Assembly: GCF_910592395.1 (NCBI RefSeq)
Contig: NC_088325.1
Coordinates: 1,302,001 to 1,366,000 of the forward strand
Length of the DNA: 64,000 nt
From: Lineus longissimus
Taxonomy: Eukaryota; Nemertea; Pilidiophora; Heteronemertea; Lineidae
Direction of reading: 5' to 3'
Both the position numbers and the translations under genes were made by a program. The number at the start of each line of letters is the position of its first letter. Within the stretch, counting starts at the first letter, position 1. Shown piece after piece: positions 25,401-37,400 of the stretch. Below the pieces are notes generated by a model that made no database searches, was not told where the DNA came from, and worked only from the letters and a program-made list of their open reading frames with translations.

Positions 25401-28400
25401 TCCTAAAGAAATGCTCTTTTTTCAAAAAAGTTTAATTTTTCCCCAAAAATATAATTTCTTCCCTAAAATGTGCTCTTAAAAAACATGGAACACTTCTGAA
25501 AACCTCCACACAAATCTATTTTGAGTGTCACCAAACGTGTGCAAGAAGATGAAAAAAGAACAAAGGTTGGCAAGGTACCTTGAGGTCTGTCCAGACATCA
25601 GTCCTATGGTGGCCGGACTTCGAGCATCGATGCCATGGTTTATGACCTGCATTGAAAAAATCTTCATCTTTCAGCGACGATGGTAACTTTACCTAAAATT
25701 CTGCTCCGCGTCCTTCGTAACTTGACCAGCGCCACGATTTGCATGTTTTAAGAAAATTGCGTAATTTCACCGTTTCAGCCGCACCGACGACGATGCCTCC
25801 GACAACCGAAAAACCGACGCCAACGACTCCGACACAACAAAGTGAGAATATGAGTGTTTTAGCGTTTAGATGTCTCGCTAATTCTGTCACACTGGCACTA
25901 GCGTTCATTTCTTGTCAAGTTTGGTGTGGATACCTTTACAGTAGAACCTCTCTATTAAGTACACCCTCGGGACTGACAAGTGCTGTCCTTAATAGAGAGG
26001 TGTCCTGAAGTTTGGTGTGGATACCTATACAGTAGAACCTCTCTATTAAGTACACTCTCGGGACTGACAAGTGCTGTCCTTAATAGAGAGGTGTCCTGAT
26101 TAGAGAGGTCAAAATGAATGGAAACAACCAATTTGGGACCAAAACTATTGTTCTTAACAGAGAGGTTGTCCTAATAGAGTGGGTTCCGCTAAGGGAGGTT
26201 CCACTGTATTAGGATGTTCCTTACCAAAATCTGTAAAAATTGTGAAAATGTCACTTTTGAAATCAAAAGTACTAGTGCAAATGTACAGAGCTGACTGACC
26301 AAAGTCCGAAATTAGTGTCAACTTGAATTCAAAAACATTTGCGCGTCTCTTTGAAGCACGAAAGATTAGAGAACGAACTGAATATCAAAGGTTCCATCGA
26401 ACTTGACAAGAAGAAATGCGTCTCTGAATCTGGGTTATGGTACTTCTCGTGTTATCTGTGGAATGGTCTTGTCGATTTTCTGATCTCCGTCCCGCAAGGT
26501 CCAGACAGATGTCTGCGCTTCGATATCTTGATGAAGTGTTGACATAAACATGGTTCACCAATACTGATCAAGAATTCTCAAAAAGATCTATGCTTTAGCT
26601 CTCAGTAGAACTTTGAATTTTGGAAATGAGACAAAAAATGACCGTTTTGGAGGCATATTTTGCAAGTTAGGGCAGTTCGAAGACAGCAATTTTGCCTGAA
26701 AATATTTTTAGGTTTTTCGGTCACATTCTAAGAAGGTCAGTTGTTGGTGTTCCATGTTTGTGAATTGCAACGTTTTTCTGTCTGACTGGATAAGGCTACA
26801 TGTCTTGGGATTTGACTACATGAGCAACAGAACAGGCTGATGTATATTGGATGAAAAAAAATCATCTTGACGAACCCTTCCGGTGAGCTGATTATCAAAA
26901 TTTTAAGGAAATGCGTGCAGGGAACTTGAAACTACACTCCAAGTCACAATTGACATCCCTTGATTTGCGTCATTGACGTGCCATTTACACGCTACTTAGT
27001 GAATATGTCGCACGTAAGTCGCGCATAGGTCGCACGTAGAACACACGAAGAGAGATAAGCGTGTCACTGGTGCGTCATTGGCGCGCACCTTGACACGCTT
27101 AGCTGATGCGTAGCAGGAAGGATGTTAATTGTGACTTGGACTGTAGTTGCTAAAAGACATCGGAAACCATTTTGGCTCATATTTAACAAAGTATCTTAAA
27201 AAGCCTTGATGAAGTACGTTATATTTTCTAATCTTACTTCAGTCAGATCTGTTGCTCGATACTTTTTAGTTTTTTTTCTCCAGCTTTTCTGCTTCGGTGT
27301 TGGTGCACACAACCTCAATGTTCGACACCCTCTCGTTATCCATGCTGTTTATCACCAAGTAATATCAAGAATAAATAAAGGCTAGTCTTTATGAATTCTC
27401 GGTAACATTTACATGATAGTTATTGTAATCAAATGAGCATGACTCATGCAGTTTTACTTCTAACGTGATATTCAACTTATCCCCTAAAAAATTAACCTCT
27501 CTATCAAATTGCAGTTGACGTGTTTGGAGAGCTTCAATCCCTGCCCCTCAATTGATTTATTTGGTACGAATTACAGGAACATTTTACCAGGAAGGGAGGA
27601 TTTTGTTGGAAAAATACATTATTATCGGCCAATGGGGAACATGCAGGCCTATCATCCCATTTGCAGTTTGCTTGCATCAAGAAACTTGTCTGAGGACAGG
27701 GCTTGTCTGTCTGAAGGGTGTCCTTAATAAAGAGGTTCTACAACTGTAGATCATAAGTAGAAGCTGCTACTTTTAGCTAAAACTGTGGCTGGGGATAGCT
27801 ACTGACCACCAGACTCTGGAATTACCTTCTAAAGCAGCATGGAGAAAAGTCTCATAGTTCTGAATCCATATCTCACCAACCATGCAAGGCTACCAGCAAT
27901 CAGCCATATCCCACAGACTGCCATATCTCACCATGTCAATAATCGTATAGGTGTATCAATTAGATATCAGACAGGGGGACCCCTGTTTGAACAAGGCTCA
28001 TAAATCCGACAAGATTATCAACTTGGCACCATGTCTCCTGATAAACATGTCTCTAATACTCTCCCAGCATGCCCCAGATCACCTGTTATTAGTATCTTGG
28101 GGCTAATTAGCAGGAATCTCTACATCTTGTAGAATTCTCGGCCACAGGCTATAAAATATTCCTGTTGGAAATACTCCTCTGTGTCGCAAGTCGGTTGTAA
28201 AATGGATTTCGGGGGGGGGGGGAGTATTTTGACTTATCATCTGGTATGTTTTCGCAGATTTTGTTGTAAGTTTAATTTTGCGAACAAAATCTGCAATGTT
28301 TTGAAAGAAATTAGCAGGTTGATTAATCTGCTGTGTAAAATTGCCGCCCCCTCACTGTCAACACTCTGTCCCTTCTAAAAATACATTTTTCATATATCAT

Positions 28401-31400
28401 ATGGCAAATAACGTGGTTATTGATATTATTAATAAGGTCATAACTTGGTTATGCAGTAGGTTAAGGACTTACCTCAATGATATTGCCAATATCTAAGATT
28501 AGTTTGGGGCTAAAGACTTCATAATAAGGGCATGGACCTAGTTTCTTCCTTGAAAATGTACTGATTGACCCTTACCCGATGATAGAAATCAACGTGGATG
28601 ATAAAAAATCCTTGGTGTTTTATCCACCTGTTTCATTCAGAGTGAGCTTTCTGCAGTGTGGCACCACCCGCCTCCCAGGTTGTAAATAAAATCATAATCA
28701 TGAGGATTGCTGGGAAAAATTCGGCACGTTTGATTGCTTTGCACGGAATGTTCGTGTTGATTTCCAAGATAGTCGATTCTATAGACTTTACCCTTCCTAA
28801 CCTTGTACAGGGTAGATGTTTCCGTAACCACTGATTTTTGTTTTAAACAAAAACATATCATTTTAAGTTAACATAGTTCTGTTTTAACCTTTCGTTTACC
28901 TCTAACCCTTTTACGTGTTGTTGTGTTCGTCCCTTGTTTTAGTGTACATTTTGTTACTTTCAGCTTCGATTTTCTTGAATTTTCATTTATTCCACCTATT
29001 CTTTTGTATATTGTTTGCATTAGTCCCTTCTTGGGGGGGGGATGACTCAAGATGGGGGGGGGTGACTCAACATTTTGGTCTGAATTATCCGTCGAACCTG
29101 TCGGGGTTGATTTGTTATTATTTTGAGTTGTTTTTATTAGAATTCAGTTTTAAAGTGTTAGTGTATGTTTGACTTGAGCGTGAATGGTGAGCTTGTGTGA
29201 TTTTGACCGATTGTTATAAAAGCGTGCCTTGTTTGAACGCAGTGAGTGCCAATTTTTGCCCTCAAATGGATTTAATACAGTAGAACCTCTCTATTAAGGA
29301 TGCCCACGGGACTGACAAGTGATGTCTTTGACGGAGAGGTGCCTGATTAGAGAGGTCAAATTGAATGGAATGTACCCATTTCAGACCAAAACTTGTGTCC
29401 TTAATAGGGAAGTTATCCTTAATAGAGAGGTGTCCGCTAACAGAGGTTCCAATGTATGTGAATCGCTGACACTGATTATCCATTTAAACATGCCACAGGC
29501 AAAATTGAATAAAGGATCGTTTTTGCTATGATTTGAAATAAGGACACAGGCCATATTGACCCACATTCTGACAAAGGTTTCCATGTGGTTTTCGTGAGGT
29601 GTGATTTTCTCTGGTCGTTTCTCTCAACAACTGAACCTGCTGAGTTGTGCGGATTGATCAATCAAATATCATTCAGAATACTTGCGTTTTATTTACGCAA
29701 TCAAAATAATCAAATTCAAGTTCAAATTACAAATTTGTAACGAACGACGTAGGCCTTTAAGACCAGCCATTCGGACCTGCTTCTTGATTGAGACAGCTTT
29801 TATAAAAGGTGTTACGACCCACCATATCAGAATGGTTTCAACCTGTCATTCATTCATATCAAATGCCATTGCTGAGGAGAATATGTCCCAGCTCTCCAAC
29901 TCTTGGCATTCAAAGTATGCATCGATTGATACTATTAATATATCAATTATCATATGATCAATCGTTTAAATTGTCATATTTAATACAATGCATCTGTGTG
30001 TATTTGCGCTATATCAGGTAATCAATGCCCTGTAGGCCAATTGAATAATTTTGTAAAAAAAATGCTGCTAAATTATGCAATGAGCCTCACATTTTTCAAA
30101 ACTTTTTGTACTTTTTCCAATTTTATCTTTTTCGGAATGTCATCAAATATTACTTGAGAATTAGGCCTGCAAGGCGCCATGTCGATTGATTTTCTTGGTT
30201 CGTTTGAAACAAACCTACAAGCTTTAAAATGCTTAAAGGGGTACACCGTTCGTATTGAATCGTAGGTTAGGAAAATAGAAATGCAGTTAAACACAATGCC
30301 TTAGTGTTACATTTATGAAACTCTGCTGAAACTTGGTGTATCGTCAATGTTTAAATTGATATTCATTATCTACACATTTTGAAGTTTTCAATTTCAACTA
30401 CAAATTTCAAATTTTTAACGAGCGGCAGAGGCCTTTAATGGTGGACGAACACTTTCGGCCTTTCAAGTTGATATAAAGTCTAAAGACAAAAGAAAGTGAA
30501 ACACTCCCATTTTGGCTCTTTAAGTGCATGATTCCAATTGACCTGAAATCTAATCTGGAGGTAAAAATGCCAAAAAAATTTATCGTTTTCCATTGAGCCA
30601 TTGTGCGAATCTGATCATGCATTTGATGAAGAAACTGTATCCATGAAATGTCACCTGATCACCCTGTAATTACTTTATATTGGATGAAATCAGGTCATGA
30701 AATTGCAGAAAAACTTTTAAAAACCTACCGTTGTTAAAATAACTGTTATTTTTCTCAAATTTGACTAGCCTTGACACTTTTGATTTGATTGTGAGTGCAA
30801 AGGCATAAACTGTTTAGGTCAGCGAATGCAGAATGGTCTTTTTCCGGGTTTGAACCTGCATTTCTTGAATACAGAGTCTGACACCTATCCTAACACAGGA
30901 TGCCACCATGCTCCACACGGTACGCCGGTTGCTTGCAGTGGTGGATGTTACTTCTGAGCAGTACAGTTGATTGTCTATAAAGTGGTGTTACTCATAGCGG
31001 AGTCCGAAAGAGCAATAGAAAGCCCCCCCCCCCCCCCCCCCCCGCCTCAGTGGGTATCAAAGAATTGATGCATCATCAAATGATACTTGAGTTTCTGAAT
31101 GGAACCCTGTTGCGGCCTTTGTCCAGACTAGCATATACCCATGGAGCGGGCAAAGTTGAAATGTAATACCTTAGTTAAATGGGCACGATGATTGAACTAC
31201 ATTAAAGATCTAACGTTACTGAAGTTTTATTAAAGGTTAAACACGAAATGAACTGCATTGAGGGACTTATTGCTGCTATCTACATGCAACCCCCAATAGA
31301 TTGATTGGAGTAGATGATGTCCATCAGGCCGAATCTCACTAACTGATCTCCACTGGACTTTTAACAGGAAATGAGAAGGTTCATTTTCACCGCCCGAGAA

Positions 31401-34400
31401 AATGTAACGAGCAGGCTGTATCGCTGGTTATGCAAAATCCCCGTAAATTTTTTTATTCCAACTGTAAAATGCTATCTGAACACTCTGGAGGCATCCGCCC
31501 GAATTAATAAACATTGACTCATAACGCCATCATCGTATTCCATACTATACTCATTAGAGTCACCTGTATTACAGTGTAGTGGAATAGTAATCATTGATTT
31601 TCAAACCAAACGTGACTAAGTTTTACGAATGTCAACCTAACCAGGTGATCAGTAAATCATGATAAATGTATGTATTTGCACACCTGTTGACAGTGGGTCA
31701 TCAATAGCGTAGTATGTAATATACAGAAGATGTTTAAACTCTTTTTAAAGGGGAACGCCTTTTGCATAATCGTGGGTCAGGAAAATAGAAATGCATTTAT
31801 ACACAATGCCACAGTGCAGTGATCATGGATGCAACTTCCTGAAATTTGGTACTTAGAGTATTTGTATATGGAAATTTATACTCTGTGCATATTTATGCCA
31901 AGGAAAAGTCAAATTTGAATTAATTTTTGACTGCTGTCTTAGAGAGGGTTAGGGCCAGTCCCCTTATCAAAAGAAAGTGTAACTAACAGTTGGCCACCAA
32001 GGGAGGTTTTACTTTATCAGGCCTTAGAGTAACCAAATCTGACCCGTCACAGCAAAACCAGGCGCATGTCGCACAGAAGATGAGCCGAAATGACGCCAGG
32101 AGATAATGGAAGAAATTGATGTGCTCTGATTTCACAAAAGGCAGACAATAGAGAAATGAACAAAAAGTCCGTTTCAACCTGCCAAGCTCAGATGATAGCG
32201 AAATACTGTCTTGTCATCAAATATTCTTGTGAGGTCCTTCCTGGCCTATTTTGGCAATATTTGACCTCAGAATATTAATTATTATGCTTGCTTTTGAGAA
32301 CTGTCCTGACCTTACCTGGCCAATTCTATGGAGGGCCTACATGTATCTATAATACATTATAAATCATTGTATTGTTGTGAATTTACATGATGAACAGGTA
32401 GGCGCTTACGAACAATCACATGTGACACATACATGATGTCTACAATGCATTGACATATTAACATGTGCGTTGAATTTGAATATCTGTGTCACTGAAAAAT
32501 TTACTTTGGCTGGCAGTAGTGAGCTTTTTAGTCATGGGGGGGGCAAAAAACCTCTATTGGCCTGCCTCAGTCTGAGCCAAAATCTCTGTGATTGCTTTTT
32601 GGAGACCTATTGGGGGCAGTTGCCTTCCCCCCTTGCTACGGCCCTATTATATGCTTGAAAAGTAAGATGAGCAGGTGTGAAGAAGAAGCATACACATGGG
32701 TGGGTGGACTGACACTATCGCAGGGAGAAAGAGTGTCCCAGAGTAGGCCTATGGCATGACGGTGAAGAGTCCTGGCTTGCCTAGAGTCTCCTGCTATCAG
32801 TGGGATCAGGTGCCTCCGGTGTCATCGAACCCAGGGACCTCTTGACCATTAGTGATAGACCCTAGCCACTTTTCTGCGAAACCAATATATCAAAATCAAC
32901 AGTATTGTTAAAATTAGTTCAGCCAACCTTCACCTGGAAGTGCATTTCAGCAGCATAAACACACCACTGGGTATGAAATATGTCGAATTGATTTCATTAT
33001 GGGAGAACACCAGACGCTTGTTAATCATTTCCGATGATGTTTTTGCACGCTTTGACCGATCGTGGCGATGCTGCACCGTGGAATGCTATGTTGAGTGCCT
33101 CAAGTCGTCTTGCCGTGCAAAAGGCCAATCAGACGATTTCTTTGGTTCAGTCAGTGCTGGCACAAGGTTTTTTGCCATGCAAAAGGCCAATCAGACGATT
33201 TCTTTGGTTCAGTCAGTGCTGGCACAAGGTTAGTTGCCATGCAAAAGGCCAATCAGACGATTTCTTTGGTTCAGTCAGTGCTGACAAAAGGTTTGTTGCT
33301 GCACAAATGCACATGCAAAAGGCAAGTCAGATTATTTCTTTGGTTCATGGTTAGCATAAGTTTAGTTGCCGAAATGTGCATGCAAAAGGCCAGTCAGATT
33401 ATTTCTTTGGTTCATGGTTAGCACAAGTTTAGTTGCCGAAATGCGCATGCAAAAGGCCAGTCAGATGATTTCTTTGGTTTATTGTTGGTAAGAGGGTCGT
33501 TGCTGTGTGTAACTGTTGATTAATGACAGGGTCTATTGGCGACTGTGGCACTGTAGTAGAAAAAGCTGAGACCAGATTACTCTCTCTGGCACCTGATTTT
33601 AGAAAGCTGCTGGATTTTATTTACCACCCAGATGTAAACAAATTGTTGACAGTTTACAATGTTGACCCAAACCGCAGGGGTCGTGTTTCAGATGACAACA
33701 AACCCCTAATTTGTCATTTAGAGGCCATTAACTAATCTTTATGTATTGGCTGCAGTTTAACCTCTCATTAGGAGGTTAAACTGTGGTAATTAACAGTCAT
33801 AACTGGGAGTGATTTCCTGCTGTTTGCCTCAAGCAGGCACTTGGAAGAGGGCTATTCACTGGATCACTTTACCAAAGCGGCAGTTCGAAATAGTTTGCAA
33901 AATTTGTTTTGCTGCAAAACAATGTGTGGCCTCAATCTTTGGCAAATTGGGATGTTGTAAGTTATAAATCAGTTGATATTAATTAATTTTGTATTGTTGA
34001 CACATTTGCCCATTGTAAGATTGCCCAACAGATTTTAAGGAAAACACCTCTTGTGATCGCGCGTTGCAGTGATATAAGTCGTTCAAAGTTCACACGGCAC
34101 TTTCAAATTTGTGAACTGACAAGAACTCCCATTGTTTTTCTGGGCAAGGTCAACAATTACCAGACAATTTCTCAATTAATGATGGTTATTTTCTCGCCAT
34201 CATTATAACAGGCTTTTTGCCAATTTCACCGAGATTTGATGAGCAATTATTTAGATAATTCTGGATGGCTGCAGACACTGGTGTGATTGTAAAGTAGAAC
34301 CTCTCTATTAAGAACACCCTTGTTCCTGACAATTGCTGTCCATGATAGAGAGGTGTCCTGATTAGAGAGGTCAAATTGAATGGAAACAACCACCTCGGGA

Positions 34401-37400
34401 CCAAAACTAGTGTCCTTAGTATAGAGGTTGTTCTCAATTGAGAGGTGCCTGCTTTGGGAGGTTCCACTCTATAACGAAATTAAGCAGTGTCTATTTTGTT
34501 TAGAGGCCAAGGTGAATCTATGTAACACTATCCAGCTCAGTGTACATAAGGATGTATGGGGTGATAGGTCAGATGAATCCTGCCTCTCATTGACTGCTGG
34601 TAAATGCAAAAAAGTATAGACTGATTCGGTGGCCTAAATTATGCATTTTATATAGTCATATCTCTGATGATTATTTCCGCAATTTACTGATGACTAAAGG
34701 AGACAAAGCCTCTTCATTGACAGTATTTATGAAACATTCCTAACTAATTAGTGTGTTCTAATTATACAAAGATTTTTCATCGCCATTCAGTATTTTGGAG
34801 ATGATGAATTCCAGGGTTTGCATCACAATATCCAGCCTTAAAGTGAATATTGCCTACTCGATATATAACTTCTTAACCCTTTGGAGGCCAAGCCGAACCA
34901 GAAACCTTTCTGGAGAACCACGGGCAGCCACAATCTTGGCACGCAAAGACATTTCAGGCCTGTTGAGAGTTACAAAGTTGCCCTGCCTGTTATCGAATGC
35001 GATACCTTCCAATCAGCAGGCCAACGCTCAACCATTGTGCCACCGTGCTCCCCATGAACACTTGACAGTAAGTAAGGTAGCTCAACATTTTACAAGCCAA
35101 GGCTTATTTGTTTTATACAAAACAACTTAGTTTTTTGCAATAAAACCTGGTTTTATTGTAAAAATGTAGGTTGTTTTGAATAACTGGACAAACGGCGTGC
35201 AAAAACCTACTTTCTATCGAGAAACTTGTATTTTCTACCTCGCCCCATGTACACAAATCCGCGATGTTATCGGGACGAGGATGGGCAACCTCGGCACCAC
35301 GTGGTACTAACGCTGCACTGCACTGCATTCTGTAAACTAGTTAGTGAGACCCTAACCTCATCCCAGATAACTCAATGTAGGTAGGATCAAGGTTTAAAAA
35401 TGTAAGTTTTCTAATAAACCATGTTTTTTTTACAAAACTAGGTTTATTAGTAATAAACAAGGTTGTTTTAAAAAAACCTATATTTTTTCCAAATAAACTT
35501 AGTTTATTAGGTAAAAAACCAGTTTTTTTTGAATAAATCTAGGTTTTTTTAATTACTGGACACTCTGCTTGCCATAAAGGCTTCAAGTAGTCCTTTGGCT
35601 TTGTCAGTTAAAACTTAGAAATTTCATTCACACCCCGGAAGTCTGTAGTGCCAGTGATGATCACTTTCTGTGACTAAAGTCAGTACTTGTACATCCAAAT
35701 GTCTCACTCAGATGGGATTGCTTTTGGGCAGTTTGCACTCATAGTTTGACCATCATCTTGTCTTGTTTGGACGAAATGTCAGCTGAGCGCCAAGCCCTCG
35801 GGCCTCTTGTCGCTTCCCTGCATCTTGGCAGTTCATGCAGTTTCTCGAACCATAGCATGACATAGTCCAAATGGTAACCTAAGACTGGAACAATCTATCC
35901 ATTTCTTGATACAATCAACGTCAATTTATTACTTATCTAGTATCAACATTATTAACATGCTTCTGCGATGACTTGTATTATGGAATGTTCAATCTTGGCC
36001 ATTGTTTCTGGAAGATAGGTGCAGCGTTATTAATTTCTTGTTTGTTATCCACCCTGGTGTCTCGATCTGGGCACGGCAGGCATTCCAACCAGTTCTGTAC
36101 TGGCTATAAACCCACCTATCAAACCTAGCGTAAATACTTGTTTTAACCGCAGACAAGAGGTCATTAATCGTACATTGCAGCGAATATAATCATAGGTAAC
36201 AGCAATTCAAATCGCTTGTTCGCGTTGCACTTTCATTTCATTGGAAAAAAAACGTTCTATTGTCATTTGAAGGGCCTATGAAGATTTGAACAAGGCCAAG
36301 AGTTCAGTATCATAACTGTTGAATTTTGATTGCCCAATTTCAAGAAGTGTTATGAGTTTGAACGGGCCGGTACACATTGAGCGGCCGATTAAACTTTGGC
36401 TGGTCCTCTGTGCCAAGTTCATGTTTCGGTCTGTTAGAAGTAACAGAAAAAGATTTAGAAAATAAATACTAAAAGTCTGAATGCTATTTATGAATGTTGA
36501 CAACGTGTTACAGTAGAACCTCTCTATTAAGGACACTGTCCCCTCGGGACTGACAAATGCTGTCCTTATTTGTGAGGTGTCCTGATTAGAGGTAAAATTG
36601 AATGAAAACAATCAATTTGGGAGAAGTTCCCGTAAACTCATCAAACCTCTTTGCGATCTATCATAATGTTCTGATATGTTGCTATTGAGACTCTTGGTCC
36701 ATCCTGTGACACACTGAATCACAATAATTTGATAAACCACCCAACTATGAAATGTCCTTATCAAAATTCTTTGGCGAGTTTGAACTTTTCATTTCATGGT
36801 CATTGGTCTGAGACAGGAAATTAAATTTGGCCCTATTGCGTGGTAGCCAGCAATGTTAACCACTAGGCTATGAGGCTCCTCACAACCATACTAAACCATG
36901 CTAGTGTCATACTCATAGGCCTATATAATCTAATATAGCCCTATGCAATTATAGGCCCTTGAGAAAGGGCCGAGGGAGCCTTAGTTGGTATGCGGTTTTG
37001 AGTGGTTCCTGTTAGAGGGTTTGAGTCCTGTCTAGGCCTGTAATCCAAGACAACAACTCAGTGTGCTTTAGTGAGTCAACCAATACCACAAGTTTGGTAT
37101 CAGTCCTTTAAATCATTCTCTGATATTTTGTCCTTAATCGCAAAGAAGGCCTGGCCGTAATGATGCGTTCAAGATTCAGAAAAGTGAAATTTCAAAACGG
37201 GGGTTTATAGAGGATTGGAGTGCTGTTTGGACTCGCTGAGCGACTGGTCTGTGTGTGTTGAGTGAGCAATAGCGGGTGTGTTTGCAGCCTCGCTGAGTCA
37301 GAGATGGCGATAATGCTAGCGTGACCATGTTGGTGACAATGTTGGCATAAGATAACAATGGGAAGTGGATGAGTCATGCGCTGGAAATAGTTTTCCTGGG

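Noticed and set aside
33034-33421. Long plus-strand frames with repeated QTISLVQSV or RFLWFSQC
   Set aside because: They translate the 62/67-bp minisatellite in two frames at once, which shows the frames carry no coding constraint.
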